In this document: positions 38,197-49,103 of the stretch, piece by piece
Layout of the letters: the number at the start of each line of letters is the position of its first letter
How positions within the stretch are numbered: the first letter of the stretch is position 1
Assembly (NCBI GenBank): GCA_020848745.1
Contig: JADLHM010000055.1
Location: forward strand, 94,050 to 158,049
DNA length: 64,000 nt
Source of the DNA: Deltaproteobacteria bacterium
GTDB taxonomy: Bacteria > Desulfobacterota > Binatia > UTPRO1
Reading direction: 5' to 3'
Position numbers and translations under genes: made by a program
Notes under the pieces: generated by a model
The model's database searches: none
What the model saw: only the letters and a program-made list of their open reading frames with translations
What the model was told of the DNA's origin: nothing

Positions 38197-40137
38197 ATGG
38201 AGCGAGCGCGCCGGCTCATGTCCATCGCCCGACCACGAACCATCACTGGTCTCTGCGTGCTCGTCGGCGTACTCGTTTCCGCCGGCTGTGCCGCTCCCGT
38301 GCGCGTGCACCGCGCCGACTCGCGCTCGGTCGATCGCGAGCTCACCCGCAGCGTGACCGCTACCGGCGAGCTCAGTCAGGACACCCACAACGTCCTGCAC
38401 CGCTGGGGGATGATCGAGGCGTACGCCGCGCGGCCCGACGAGGTGATCGACTTCCTGCATCGGGCGCTGGTCGACGGCCGCGAGGGTCCGGACGCGGCGT
38501 TCGCGCTCGCGGAGCTCTCGTTCCATCACGCCGAGCGCGGCCACAAGGGAGCGGGGGAGCGCTGGCGGCGGACCGGGCACTATCTCGCCGCGGCGATCTA
38601 CGCCTACGCGTATCTCTTCCCCGACGATCCGAGGGAGGCGCCGAACCGCCTCGACCCGCGCGTGCGCCGCGCCGCCGATCTCTACAACCGCGGCTTCACC
38701 CTCGGGCTCCCGAGCGCCGACGACCGCTCCGTCGCCATCGGCGCCGGGCGCTTCCCGCTGCCGTTCGGCAGGATCGACATCGCGTTCGACGCGGCCGCTT
38801 TGCGCTGGGGTGATCGCCGGCTCGAAGGCTTCGTCCCGGCCGCCGAGCTCAAGGTGCACGGCCTCACCGAACGGTATCGCCGGTCGGGGCTCGGGGTGCC
38901 GCTCGCGGCCGGCACGAAGCCCCTCGATTCGTCCAAGGAGCCGGAGGACTTCATCGATCCGGCGACCCGCGTGCCGGTGACCGCCATCCTGCGCATCCCG
39001 GAGCCGCGCCGGCAGCTCGCGCGGAGCGAGATCCACGCCTCCCTCGAGCTCTACGACGCGACGGCGACCGAGGAGGTCGCGATCGGCGGGCGGAACGTGC
39101 CGCTCGAGGTCGAGCCGACCGCGGCGTTCGCCTACATGCTCGCCGAGCAGAAGTTCTGGGACTTCGAGCTGAAGAGCCTGCTCGGCACGGCCGTGCTCGG
39201 GAAGGATCCGATGCGTCTCACCGCCGTCCAACCGTGGCGGCGCGGCCGCATCCCGGTCGTGCTGGTGCACGGCACCGGGTCGAGTCCGGGGCGGTGGGCC
39301 GACATGGTGAACGACCTGATGGACGACCCCGTCATCCGGGACCGCTTCCAGTTCTGGTTCTTCACCTACGATTCGGGAAACCCGATCCTCTACTCGGCGG
39401 GCGGGCTCCGCGATCTGCTGACCGCCGCCGTCGAGCGGCTCGACCCGACTGGCGCCGACCCCACGCTCCGCCGCATGGTCGTCATCGGCCACAGCCAGGG
39501 CGGGCTCATCACCAAGCTCACCGCGGTCGACAGCGGCGACAAGCTCTGGGGCTTCCGGACCCGGCTCGACGACATGCTGATCAGCAGCAAGGCCCGCGAG
39601 CTGCTGCGGCGCCTGGCGTTCGTGAAGCCGTTGCCGTTCGTGAAGCGCGTCGTGTTCGTCGCGACGCCGCATCGGGGGAGCTACGTCGCCGGCAACTGGA
39701 TGGCGCACCAGTTCGCGCGCCTGATCGCGATCCCGAGCAAGATCCTCGATGCCGGCGCCGAGATCGCCAAGGGCAATCCCGATTTGGCCGAGTGGCGCGT
39801 CCCGAGCGCCGTCGAGAACATGACCCCGGGGCACCCGTTCGTGCGCGCGCTCGGACCGATGCCGGTCGACGCCCGCATTCCCTGCCACTCGATCGTCGCC
39901 GTGAAGACCGATCCGCCCTACGACGGCGGCACCGACGGCGTCGTCCGGTACGAGAGCGCGCACCGCACCGACTGCGCTTCGGAGGTGGTCGTGAAGTCGG
40001 CGCACTCCTGCCAGTCGAATCCCGCGACGATCGCCGAGGTGCGCCGCATCCTCCTGCTCCACCTCGGGGATCCGAGCGTGTCCGTGCCGCCGGTGAGCGC
40101 GCCGCGGCTGCCCGCGACGCCGTCCGGGGCACCGTAG
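38197..40137 (+). CDS. Lipoprotein alpha/beta hydrolase (putative lipase)
   Basis: 646 residues from the ATG at 38197 (ATG 38218 also possible). A lipoprotein signal ends in VLVSAGCAAP, so Cys would be acylated. A helical N-terminal region about 200 residues long is followed by an alpha/beta hydrolase: RIPVVLVHGTGSSPGRWADM gives the oxyanion loop, VVIGHSQGGLITKL the nucleophile serine, and VATPHRGSYVAGNWMA is typical of esterases. A late acid/His pair (SIVAVKTDPPYDGGTDGVV, YESAHRTDC) would complete the triad. It is probably periplasmic or outer-membrane anchored, acting on lipids or esters. It is divergent from the FadL porin with 122 nt between start codons. Confidence 0.82.
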   Translation: MERARRLMSIARPRTITGLCVLVGVLVSAGCAAPVRVHRADSRSVDRELTRSVTATGELSQDTHNVLHRWGMIEAYAARPDEVIDFLHRALVDGREGPDAAFALAELSFHHAERGHKGAGERWRRTGHYLAAAIYAYAYLFPDDPREAPNRLDPRVRRAADLYNRGFTLGLPSADDRSVAIGAGRFPLPFGRIDIAFDAAALRWGDRRLEGFVPAAELKVHGLTERYRRSGLGVPLAAGTKPLDSSKEPEDFIDPATRVPVTAILRIPEPRRQLARSEIHASLELYDATATEEVAIGGRNVPLEVEPTAAFAYMLAEQKFWDFELKSLLGTAVLGKDPMRLTAVQPWRRGRIPVVLVHGTGSSPGRWADMVNDLMDDPVIRDRFQFWFFTYDSGNPILYSAGGLRDLLTAAVERLDPTGADPTLRRMVVIGHSQGGLITKLTAVDSGDKLWGFRTRLDDMLISSKARELLRRLAFVKPLPFVKRVVFVATPHRGSYVAGNWMAHQFARLIAIPSKILDAGAEIAKGNPDLAEWRVPSAVENMTPGHPFVRALGPMPVDARIPCHSIVAVKTDPPYDGGTDGVVRYESAHRTDCASEVVVKSAHSCQSNPATIAEVRRILLLHLGDPSVSVPPVSAPRLPATPSGAP

Positions 40138-40140
40138 GGA

Positions 40141-40181
40141 GCCGAGGCGCGGGCGACGACGTCGGCCCCGATCGCCTCGGC
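40141..40181. terminator. Hairpin between convergent genes
   Basis: A 9-bp inverted repeat (GCCGAGGCG at 40141-40149 and its complement at 40173-40181) encloses a GC-rich loop in the 69-nt gap between the lipase gene and the convergent hypothetical gene. It could stop transcription from both sides. There is no T-run. Confidence 0.35.
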
Positions 40182-40206
40182 ACGGGGAAGCACCCCGAAC
40201 GGTGGC

Positions 40207-40614
40207 TCAGGACGAGCGGGCGAGACGAAGGTGCGGCACGACGGGCGTCGCCGGCGGCAGCCAGGCGAAGCGCGTCACCCGATGGGCGTTCAGGTCGAGG
40301 ACCGTGAGGATCGCGACCACGTCGTCGAGGTTCCGCTCGGCCTCGAGCGCCCAGGCGATGATCGTAAGGTTCTCGCCGCCGGTCAGCAGCCGCGCCACGA
40401 TGTCGGCGACGAGGAAGCGGTCGGGATGGATCGCGCGCCGGAGGACCCCGAAGTCGCCGCGGTCGATCTCGCGCCAGCAGCGGTCGCCGGCCCAGTGCTC
40501 GACGAGCCGCGCGCGCAGCCAGCGGTCGAAGGACCGGGCGCTGTAGGGAAGGTCGAGGCGCGCCCGGTGCTCGAGGCCGCCCTCGTCGGCGTCCACGTCA
40601 GGTGCGGCGTTCAT
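40207..40614 (-). CDS. Hypothetical protein, downstream unit of the two-component locus
   Basis: 135 residues from the ATG at 40614, preceded by GAGGA about 6 nt upstream. No domain is recognised. The middle (DRWLRARLVEHWAGDRCWRE, then VADIVARLLTGGENLTIIAW) is amphipathic and helical, and the product appears cytosolic. Its start lies inside the end of a tiny membrane-protein frame (stop at 40598), so the two may be coupled. Upstream are a sigma54-type promoter and paired palindromes next to the two-component operon, which suggests that the NtrC-type regulator controls it. It is convergent with the lipase gene. Confidence 0.65.
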   Translation of the reverse strand: MNAAPDVDADEGGLEHRARLDLPYSARSFDRWLRARLVEHWAGDRCWREIDRGDFGVLRRAIHPDRFLVADIVARLLTGGENLTIIAWALEAERNLDDVVAILTVLDLNAHRVTRFAWLPPATPVVPHLRLARSS

Positions 40615-40750
40615 CGCGGTCCTCGCGCTTGCGCTCCCGGTCGCGGCGGCGCCGCAGCACGCCACCGACCTCGATCGCGAGCACGATCACGCCCACGATG
40701 CCGGTGGCCACGAAGAGGACGGTGAGCAGCATGCCCATGCCGTAGTGCAT
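40598..40750 (-). CDS. Possible small single-pass membrane protein (50 aa or 44 aa)
   Basis: The frame reads MHYGMGMLLTVLFVATGIVG, then VIVLAIEVGGVL and a highly charged tail of Arg, Asp, Glu and Lys. It has one clear membrane helix and a basic cytosolic end, as expected for real small membrane proteins. Three in-frame ATGs exist (40750, 40738, 40732). If the -24/-12 promoter is right, transcription starts near 40735, so only the ATG at 40732 (44 residues, almost no leader) would be usable. It overlaps the following gene by 17 nt. No function is assigned, and expression is unproven. Confidence 0.45.
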   Translation of the reverse strand: MHYGMGMLLTVLFVATGIVGVIVLAIEVGGVLRRRRDRERKREDRDERRT

Positions 40751-40762
40751 GCCCCGTGCCGC
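40746..40762 (-). promoter_or_regulatory. Putative sigma54 (-24/-12) promoter, leftward
   Basis: The minus strand reads CGGCACG-GGGC-ATGCA. Compared with TGGCACG-N4-TTGCW, the essential GG and GC are present with exactly 10 nt between them. The upstream string TCCGGGTGCGGCACG is shared with the rightward promoter at 43934. Transcription would start near 40735 and read the small membrane frame and the 135-residue gene. Confidence 0.55.
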
Positions 40763-40807
40763 ACCCGGATTCGCGGAGATGGGATGCGCCCCGCCCGCCG
40801 CGATCCG

Positions 40808-40837
40808 TGTCGTTTCGACCCGCGTGTCGAAACGACA
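40808..40837. promoter_or_regulatory. Paired palindromic activator sites, left side
   Basis: Two 13-bp sites, TGTCGTTTCGACC (40808-40820) and the perfect palindrome TGTCGAAACGACA (40825-40837), lie 17 bp apart centre to centre. Together they form a 14-bp-arm inverted repeat. They lie about 79 and 96 bp upstream of the predicted start of the leftward sigma54 promoter, a normal place for an NtrC-family dimer pair. A role as terminator of the regulator gene is less likely because the same motif recurs at 43850. Confidence 0.55.
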
Positions 40838-40894
40838 CGCGTCCGGCGGGGTTCGGAGGCCCGGGACGGCGGCATGGGGACCGCGCGCCGGCCG

Positions 40895-43767
<2,873 letters not shown>

Positions 43768-43849
43768 GTGCGACTCCAAGCGAAACTCGGGCCGCGATAA
43801 GCCGAAGCGCCGGCGCGGTCAAGCGAACGTGTGCAGCGCGTCGGGCACG

Positions 43850-43880
43850 TGTCGTTTCGGCCCCGCGTATCGTTTCGACA
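43850..43880. promoter_or_regulatory. Paired palindromic activator sites, right side
   Basis: TGTCGTTTCGGCC (43850-43862) and TATCGTTTCGACA (43868-43880) lie 18 bp apart centre to centre, each 1-2 changes from the sites at 40808-40837. They sit about 87 and 105 bp upstream of the start predicted for the rightward sigma54 promoter, and also upstream of the kinase gene, so they could serve both directions. Confidence 0.5.
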
Positions 43881-43933
43881 CGCGCGGCGGCGCAGCGCGC
43901 GCCGTTCCGTGACTCTGCGGCATCCCTCCGGGT

Positions 43934-43950
43934 GCGGCACGACGGATGCA
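43934..43950 (+). promoter_or_regulatory. Putative sigma54 (-24/-12) promoter, rightward
   Basis: CGGCACG-ACGG-ATGCA has GG and GC exactly 10 nt apart and deviates from the consensus at the same positions as the leftward copy. The predicted start site, about 43961, falls right at the GGGAGGA ribosome site of the gene that begins at 43977, giving a sensible short leader. Confidence 0.6.
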
Positions 43951-43976
43951 ACGTGGTGCCGTGGGAGGACTCGGAC

Positions 43977-44489
43977 ATGAGGGCTGCCTACGATCGGTCG
44001 CGAAGCGGGGTCTGGGACGGTGCGCACGGGCTGCTGCTGCCCGAGATCGACCCGACGGACGAGACCGCTCTCGACGTGCAGAACGTGACGCAGCCCGAGC
44101 GGCGGCTGCTCTTCGCGATCCTCGCCGACGCGATTGTGCGCGTCCGTCGCCTCGCGACCGCGCCGCGCCACGCGGCGATCGAGCTCCGCGAGGCCGAGCG
44201 CTGGATCCGCTCCGACGATCGGGAGTGGCCGTGCTCCTTCGTCAACGTCTGCGAGGCGCTCGACATCGAGCCGGCGCCGCTGCGGCGGGCGGTGCTGGCG
44301 TGGCGGCGCGCGGCCGGCGGGCGCACGAACGTCACACGTCGCACGCTGATGGCGAAGAAGAGAAGGCGCAAGCGCTCCGCCGCCGCCGTGGCGGCGTCCG
44401 CCTCCGCGCGCGCGGAGTTCGCTGCCGCCGCGCTCGCGGCGAGCGCGCCCGATCCGAACGAGAGGCTCGCCGCGGGCACGAACGGCTGA
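43977..44489 (+). CDS. Conserved hypothetical protein, probable target of the two-component system
   Basis: 170 residues from the ATG at 43977, 7 nt after GGGAGGA. The core (AIELREAERWIRSDDREWPC, then SFVNVCEALDIEPAPLRRAV) resembles a small cytosolic family of unknown function that I have seen in deltaproteobacterial-type genomes. The tail is very basic and then Ala-rich (KKRRRKRSAAAVAAS). The product could be nucleic-acid associated because of the basic patch, but no DNA-binding fold is recognised. A sigma54-type promoter and paired palindromes lie directly upstream, making it the best candidate target of the adjacent kinase/regulator pair. Confidence 0.75.
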   Translation: MRAAYDRSRSGVWDGAHGLLLPEIDPTDETALDVQNVTQPERRLLFAILADAIVRVRRLATAPRHAAIELREAERWIRSDDREWPCSFVNVCEALDIEPAPLRRAVLAWRRAAGGRTNVTRRTLMAKKRRRKRSAAAVAASASARAEFAAAALAASAPDPNERLAAGTNG

Positions 44490-44557
44490 AGGGCGATGCC
44501 GCGGCAAGCCCCGGCCGGCGCGATTCGTCGCCCTGGCGGCCTCGCGCCGGGCCACGC

Positions 44558-44944
44558 CTACGGTGCGCCGCGCGGCTTCTCGCCGGCGGCGAGCATCACC
44601 CCGGGCGGCGTCCACGCGCCGTCGAGCGCGCGCTGGTGCGCGAACCGGTTGACCGCCTCGCCCGCCGCGACGCGCGCCCGGCGTGTGAGCTCGGTGAGCA
44701 CGAGCGGGTAGGCGTACGCGTAGGCCTCGACCGCGATCGCGGCGACGTCCTGCGCCGCTGCCTCGTCGGGTGCCACCGCCGACGGCGCGGCCGCCGCGCG
44801 CCGCGGGGCGAGCGCGCCGGTCGCGAGCGCGAGGACGAGCGTCGCGGCGAGGATCCGCGCGAGGCTTCGGCGCCGCACCGCTCGCCGGGCGGCGGCGCGC
44901 GGCGTCGCCCGGCGCGGACTCGCCCCGCGCCGGCTCGTGCTCAT
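44558..44944 (-). pseudogene. Truncated DUF1254-family protein
   Basis: 128 residues from the ATG at 44944. A basic, hydrophobic N-terminus (ARILAATLVLALATGALA) serves as signal or anchor. Then comes AIAVEAYAYAYPLVLTELTR and VNRFAHQRALDG, the first about 45 residues of a DUF1254 domain. Full-length members have about 400-450 residues; this one stops after AGEKPRGAP. The start overlaps the LOG-protein stop (ATGA), so the reading frame is still coupled to that operon. It is probably a remnant of a longer gene, though a short secreted peptide cannot be excluded. Confidence 0.6.
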
Positions 44945-45678
44945 GGCTGCGCCGTCCGGGCCGCGCTCCACGCGGCGTGGCGTGCGCGGATCAGCGCGAC
45001 GGCCTCGACCGCGCCGTCGGCGCACGCGGGAATCTCCATGTCGGGCGGGCTCGCGAGCTCGAAGCCGGGGCGGAGCATGTACTGGCGCGCCCAGGCGACG
45101 AGATCACGCCACATCGGTCCCACGAGCACGAGCGGCACGTCGTGGAGGTGCCGGACCTGGAGCAGCTGCCAGATCATCATCGCCTCGAGCACCGTGCCGA
45201 TGCCGCCTGGCATCACCACGAACGCGTCGGAGACGAGCACGAAGTGGTGCAGGCGCGTGAAGAAGGTCTCGTGCTCGAAGGACTCGGCGACGAAGGGGTT
45301 CACCTGCTGCTCGAACGGGAGCTGCACGCGGATGCCGATGCTGCCGGCTCCCGCCGCGGCCGTGCCCGCGGCTTCGGCGGCGCCTTCGTTGGCCGCTTGC
45401 ATGAGCCCGGGACCGCCGCCGGTCACGATGTCGCAGCCGAGCGCGGCGAGCTCCGCCGCGACGTGCTTCACCTCCCGGTAGACCCAGTGGCTCGGCTCGG
45501 TGCGCGCCGAGCCGAAGATCGTCACCCGGAACCGCTCGCGCTTCGAGGGCCGGAGCCGCGTCAGGTTGTTGATGGTGGCCCAGAGGCCGAAGACGGTGTC
45601 GACGAGGATGCGGCGCACGCCTTCCTCGTCGGCGAGGCTCACGGTCTCGGGCCGGGGCGGAGCGGTCGGGTCGGTCAT
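44941..45678 (-). CDS. LOG-family protein (TIGR00730-type Rossmann fold)
   Basis: 245 residues. The nucleotide-binding signatures are VTIFGSARTEPSHWVY, VTGGGPGLMQAANEGA and VVMPGGIGTVLEAMM; the PGGxGTxxE motif defines lysine-decarboxylase-like/LOG proteins. Plant and bacterial members release cytokinin-type bases from nucleotide monophosphates, while bacterial roles are largely nucleotide housekeeping. It acts in the cytosol. The start overlaps the stop of the glycosidase gene (ATGA), and its own stop overlaps the DUF1254 fragment, so three genes form one leftward operon. Its link to carbohydrate metabolism is unclear. Confidence 0.88.
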   Translation of the reverse strand: MTDPTAPPRPETVSLADEEGVRRILVDTVFGLWATINNLTRLRPSKRERFRVTIFGSARTEPSHWVYREVKHVAAELAALGCDIVTGGGPGLMQAANEGAAEAAGTAAAGAGSIGIRVQLPFEQQVNPFVAESFEHETFFTRLHHFVLVSDAFVVMPGGIGTVLEAMMIWQLLQVRHLHDVPLVLVGPMWRDLVAWARQYMLRPGFELASPPDMEIPACADGAVEAVALIRARHAAWSAARTAQP

Positions 45679-48600
45679 GGGCGATACCTCAGGACGATCT
45701 CGGCGGGGCAGGCGCGGACGGTCGCGTGCGCGGCGGTGAACTCGGAGTGGGGACGGCCGTCCACCTCGACGGCCGTGAGCGGACCGGCGGGCGGCGGGTC
45801 GAGCACGAGCCCGCCCGCCGGCACGCGGAGATCGCCGCGGAGCGCGACGACGAGCGCGTCGGCGCCGTCACGGCGGAGCGTGAATCCGAAGGTGCCGTGG
45901 CGCGTCCGCAGGCCGTCGACGGCGACCGCGCCGTCGTCGAGCCAGGCGGACGGGATGCCGGCGCCGATCACGAGCGCGTCGTCCTCCGTGCGCTCGTAGG
46001 CCAGCATGGCGAGGAACGAGAGCACCCACTCGGCGCCGATCCAGGCGTGCGGGACGTCGCCGATGTGGCCCGGGCTCCGCGGGTCGCGCCACGAGATCTC
46101 GGGCCACTGGTTCCACGGGCGCGGCCGGCGGTCGTCGAGCAGGAACTCGGCGAGCTTGTTCGCGGCGGCGCGCTCGCCGAGGTGCACGAGGGCGCCGACG
46201 ATGCGGACCTCGTAGGCGGTGTAGTTCGACCAGTCGACGGCCCCGTCGCGCCGGCCGCGGAAGCCCTTCAGATACTCGGCGTAGGTCGCGGCGAGGGCGT
46301 CCGCCGGCATGAGCGCGGTCTCGCCGAGGAGCGCGATCGCGTTCGACGTCGCCGTCGGGTCGAAGTCCGCCCACTCGACCGAGCCGGGCACGTAGGCGAG
46401 CCCGCGGGTCGCGATGGTGTGCGCGAGCGAGGCGCGGACGTCGGCGCGGAAGGCGTCGCGGACGGCGCGCCAGCGCGCGGCCGCGTCGGTCGCGCCGCGC
46501 GCGTCGGCGAGGTCGGAGGCGTCGGCGAGCGCGCGCAGCGCCCAGAAGTCGTCCCAGTAGGCGTGCACCGGGTGCGCGAGGTAGCCCTCGTGGCTCGCCG
46601 ACTCGGGGAGGAGCCCGCGGAAGCCGCGCTTCTCGTCGGTGTTCCACGCCGGCCCGAGGCGCCGCGCGCGGAGCCGCTCGATCTGGTCGACGGCGCGCTC
46701 GACGGTGGGCCAGAGCGCGTCGAGGAAGGCGCGATCGTCGGTGGCGCGGAAGCACTCGGCGACGGCGAACACGAGCTGGCCGTGGCTGTCGTGCTCGACG
46801 AGCCAGTCGGGGCCCTCGGCGTCGACGGCGCACGGCACGAAGCCGTCGGCGCGCTGGAAACCGGCATACCAGCGCGTGAACTCGACCGCCGGCGCGGCGC
46901 AGCCGACGCGCAGCAGCGCCGTCGCCATGATCGCGCCGTCGCGGATCCAGGCGCGGGTGTAGCGGCGCGGCCCGGGCTGCAGTGCGGGCCCGGAACGCTC
47001 GATCAGTACGTGCGCGACGCAGCTGCGCATCGTTTCGACGTAGCGCCGCCAGCGCGGCGCGACCGCGACCGTGACGCCGCCGAGCGTGGCGCGCCAGAGC
47101 GCCGCGGCGCGCGCGAAGGCGTCGGGGCCGGACGTCGCGACGGGCGGCACGCCGGCCGCGGGATCGCTCGTCCCGAAGGGCGCCGCCAGGTACACGTCGC
47201 GGGTCGTGCCCGGGCCGAGATCGAGGTCGAAGCGAAGCGCGCCCGACGCGTAGCCGAAGGCGTCGTCGACCGCGGTGCGCGGCGGTACGTCGCCGGCGCG
47301 GAGCGCGTCGACGACGTTTCCCTGGTCGAAGGTCGCGGTCCCGAAGGCGGCGGCGTCGGAGAGCGGCACGACGACGCGCGCGTCGTCGATCCACACGCCG
47401 TCGATTTCGCCCGCGAGCCGGGCGATCGGGCGCACGCCGCCGAGCGCGCCGAAGGCCTGCCACGGCGGCGTCACCTGGAACGGCCGGAGCGCCGCGAAGA
47501 GGCGCGCGCGCCGCGCGACCGGGCCGGCGTTTTCGACGCGATAGCGCAGGAAGAGCGTGGGGCGGCCGTCCGCGCGCAGCGCGCAGGCCGTCGTGCGGAG
47601 GGTGAGGTCGCCGACGCGCCAGACCGACGACGGCAGCGGCAGGGAGCCGTCCTCGAGCTCCTGCGTGACGGTCGCGTCGGCCCACGTGACGAGGCGTCCG
47701 TCGACGAAGAGGAACGGCTCGACGGAGCACGTGCCGCGGTCGAGCTCGACGAGGCCCTCCTCGTTCATGAGCGCGCAGGTCTCGCCGTCGGGCACGCCGA
47801 CCGGCGTCCAGTAGGACTGCTCGCGGGCGAGCCAGCGCGGGTAGTCGCCGCGCGCCGCCTCGGCCGCGACGCCGCCGAAGAAGGTCTGCGGCGAGCGTGA
47901 GAGCTCGAACGGGCGGACGGTGATGGCGGCGATGCCGAAGCCGGCGCCGCCGACGCTCTCCGTGAGGTCGAGGCGGAGGAACCGCGCCGCCGTCTTCGGC
48001 ATGTAGACCCAGCTGCGCGGGGCGTCCGCATGGGTGGTGGCGTGCGCGGTCGTCCACGCGACGCCGTCGGCGGAGGTCGCGACGGTGAACGCGCGGGCGC
48101 GGCCGTCGGGCTCCCAGTCGATCGTGAGGCCGCCGTACTCGCGCTCGGCGCCGAAATCGACCTCGATCCGTTGCGGCTCGCTCGTGCGCGCGCTCCGCCA
48201 GCTCGCGAGCGGGGGACGGTCGAAGATGCCGTCGGCGGGATGGCCGGGGAGGGCGCTCGATGCCCGCACGAGCGGCCGCGAGCGGACCGTCAGGTCCTCG
48301 AGGCGGAGGTCCGCGATCCAGAGGCTCCCGCGTCCGCCCGGCCCGGCCGCGAGCGCGAACTCGATCGCGCCGAGGTCGGCGAGCGCGCCGCCTCCCGCCG
48401 GTCCCCACGCGAACTCGACCTCACGACTCCGGATGCGGATCGGCGTCCACGCTTCGGGGAGCGCGAAGGCCTCCTCCTTGTACCACCAGACGTTCCGCCC
48501 GCTCGGGTCGGCGAGCTTGAGCTCGAGCCGGTTCGCTGGCCCGTGGCCACGCACTTGGAACGCGAGCGCCCACGTCTCCGGCATCGCCACCGTGACCGGC

Positions 48601-48788
48601 TTCCGCGCCACGACGAACCCGCCGCCGTCGCCGAAGTCGAAGTCGCAGCGCATCGCCGCCGCGCCGTCGGGGCCGACGTCGGGCGCGAGGTCGAGCTTCG
48701 CGAGCCCGGAGGCGACGGGCAGCCAGGTCGAGAGGTCGGTGAAGTCGTCGAGGAGCACGGTCGCGAGCGCGCGGCGCCGGGCGAGCAT
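45675..48788 (-). CDS. Discoidin-domain, six-hairpin-type glycoside hydrolase
   Basis: 1037 residues if begun at ATG 48788. Order: an N-terminal carbohydrate-binding-like beta domain (about 12-180), an F5/8 type C (discoidin) domain (about 200-330: PLASWRSARTSEPQRIEVDF, WVYMPKTAARFLRLDLTES), a beta-sandwich (about 340-620), and an (alpha/alpha)6 barrel (about 640-960: YTRAWIRDGAIMATALLRVG, EHDSHGQLVFAVAEC, NQWPEISWRDP). This resembles GH15/GH63/GH94-like enzymes; I cannot name the family or substrate. The ATG lies inside a promoter-like TATGCT, so GTG 48758 may be the real start. There is no signal peptide, so the enzyme seems cytosolic. It overlaps the LOG gene. Confidence 0.7.
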   Translation of the reverse strand: MLARRRALATVLLDDFTDLSTWLPVASGLAKLDLAPDVGPDGAAAMRCDFDFGDGGGFVVARKPVTVAMPETWALAFQVRGHGPANRLELKLADPSGRNVWWYKEEAFALPEAWTPIRIRSREVEFAWGPAGGGALADLGAIEFALAAGPGGRGSLWIADLRLEDLTVRSRPLVRASSALPGHPADGIFDRPPLASWRSARTSEPQRIEVDFGAEREYGGLTIDWEPDGRARAFTVATSADGVAWTTAHATTHADAPRSWVYMPKTAARFLRLDLTESVGGAGFGIAAITVRPFELSRSPQTFFGGVAAEAARGDYPRWLAREQSYWTPVGVPDGETCALMNEEGLVELDRGTCSVEPFLFVDGRLVTWADATVTQELEDGSLPLPSSVWRVGDLTLRTTACALRADGRPTLFLRYRVENAGPVARRARLFAALRPFQVTPPWQAFGALGGVRPIARLAGEIDGVWIDDARVVVPLSDAAAFGTATFDQGNVVDALRAGDVPPRTAVDDAFGYASGALRFDLDLGPGTTRDVYLAAPFGTSDPAAGVPPVATSGPDAFARAAALWRATLGGVTVAVAPRWRRYVETMRSCVAHVLIERSGPALQPGPRRYTRAWIRDGAIMATALLRVGCAAPAVEFTRWYAGFQRADGFVPCAVDAEGPDWLVEHDSHGQLVFAVAECFRATDDRAFLDALWPTVERAVDQIERLRARRLGPAWNTDEKRGFRGLLPESASHEGYLAHPVHAYWDDFWALRALADASDLADARGATDAAARWRAVRDAFRADVRASLAHTIATRGLAYVPGSVEWADFDPTATSNAIALLGETALMPADALAATYAEYLKGFRGRRDGAVDWSNYTAYEVRIVGALVHLGERAAANKLAEFLLDDRRPRPWNQWPEISWRDPRSPGHIGDVPHAWIGAEWVLSFLAMLAYERTEDDALVIGAGIPSAWLDDGAVAVDGLRTRHGTFGFTLRRDGADALVVALRGDLRVPAGGLVLDPPPAGPLTAVEVDGRPHSEFTAAHATVRACPAEIVLRYRP

Positions 48789-48812
48789 AAGAAAGGACGA
48801 GCGAGATGACAA
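48784..48812 (-). promoter_or_regulatory. Putative promoter of the glycosidase-LOG operon
   Basis: On the minus strand, TTGTCA, a 17-nt spacer and TATGCT match well. The -10 box contains the annotated ATG, so transcription would begin near 48777 and translation at a later codon, most simply GTG 48758 (19-nt leader). Confidence 0.45.
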
Positions 48813-48850
48813 CGCCGGGCGCACGCGTCGTGAGTTATACGGAAGCGGTG

Positions 48851-48994
48851 GCCGCAGGCGGGCGGGTCGGGGCGGGCTCCCACGGTCGCCCGGTTCCTGG
48901 CACCCAGCGCGTACGGCCCGCCGGTGCCGCTCCGGCTTGCGCACGGCGCGAGCTGGGGCTCCCCGAAGCCCGCCCCGACTCGCCCGCCTGCGGC
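48851..48994. repeat. 144-bp structured element, copy A
   Basis: Terminal inverted repeats of 28 bp (48851-48878 and 48967-48994, one mismatch) enclose about 88 bp. The whole unit, reversed, resembles copy B at 49104-49246. Shared inner blocks include GGGCCGTACGCGCTGGGTG and CAGCTCGCG. No coding content is convincing. It lies between the divergent glycosidase and transporter genes. Confidence 0.7.
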
Positions 48995-49003
48995 GGCATC
49001 ACC

Positions 49004-49048
49004 CATGCGTCGTGCGGCCATTCGTCGTGCGGCCATGCGTCGTGTCGC
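49004..49048. repeat. Three tandem 15-bp repeats
   Basis: CATGCGTCGTGCGGC, CATTCGTCGTGCGGC and CATGCGTCGTGTCGC stand head to tail between the two inverted 144-bp elements. They differ at one to three positions. No function is apparent. Confidence 0.7.
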
Positions 49049-49103
49049 CGTCGGGTGCGGCACGGCGCGTCGGCACCGCTTGCGCTGGCCGTGCTGCGAT
49101 GCC

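Noticed and set aside
40806..40839. Interpretation of the 14-bp inverted repeat as a terminator for the response regulator gene
   Set aside because: No T-run, and the same half-motifs recur at 43850-43880 on the other side of the operon, fitting binding sites better.
49045..49065. Third copy of GGGTGCGGCACG, as in the two sigma54-type promoters
   Set aside because: The -12 part is missing (GTCG at that place) and no palindrome pair lies upstream; likely chance in GC-rich DNA.
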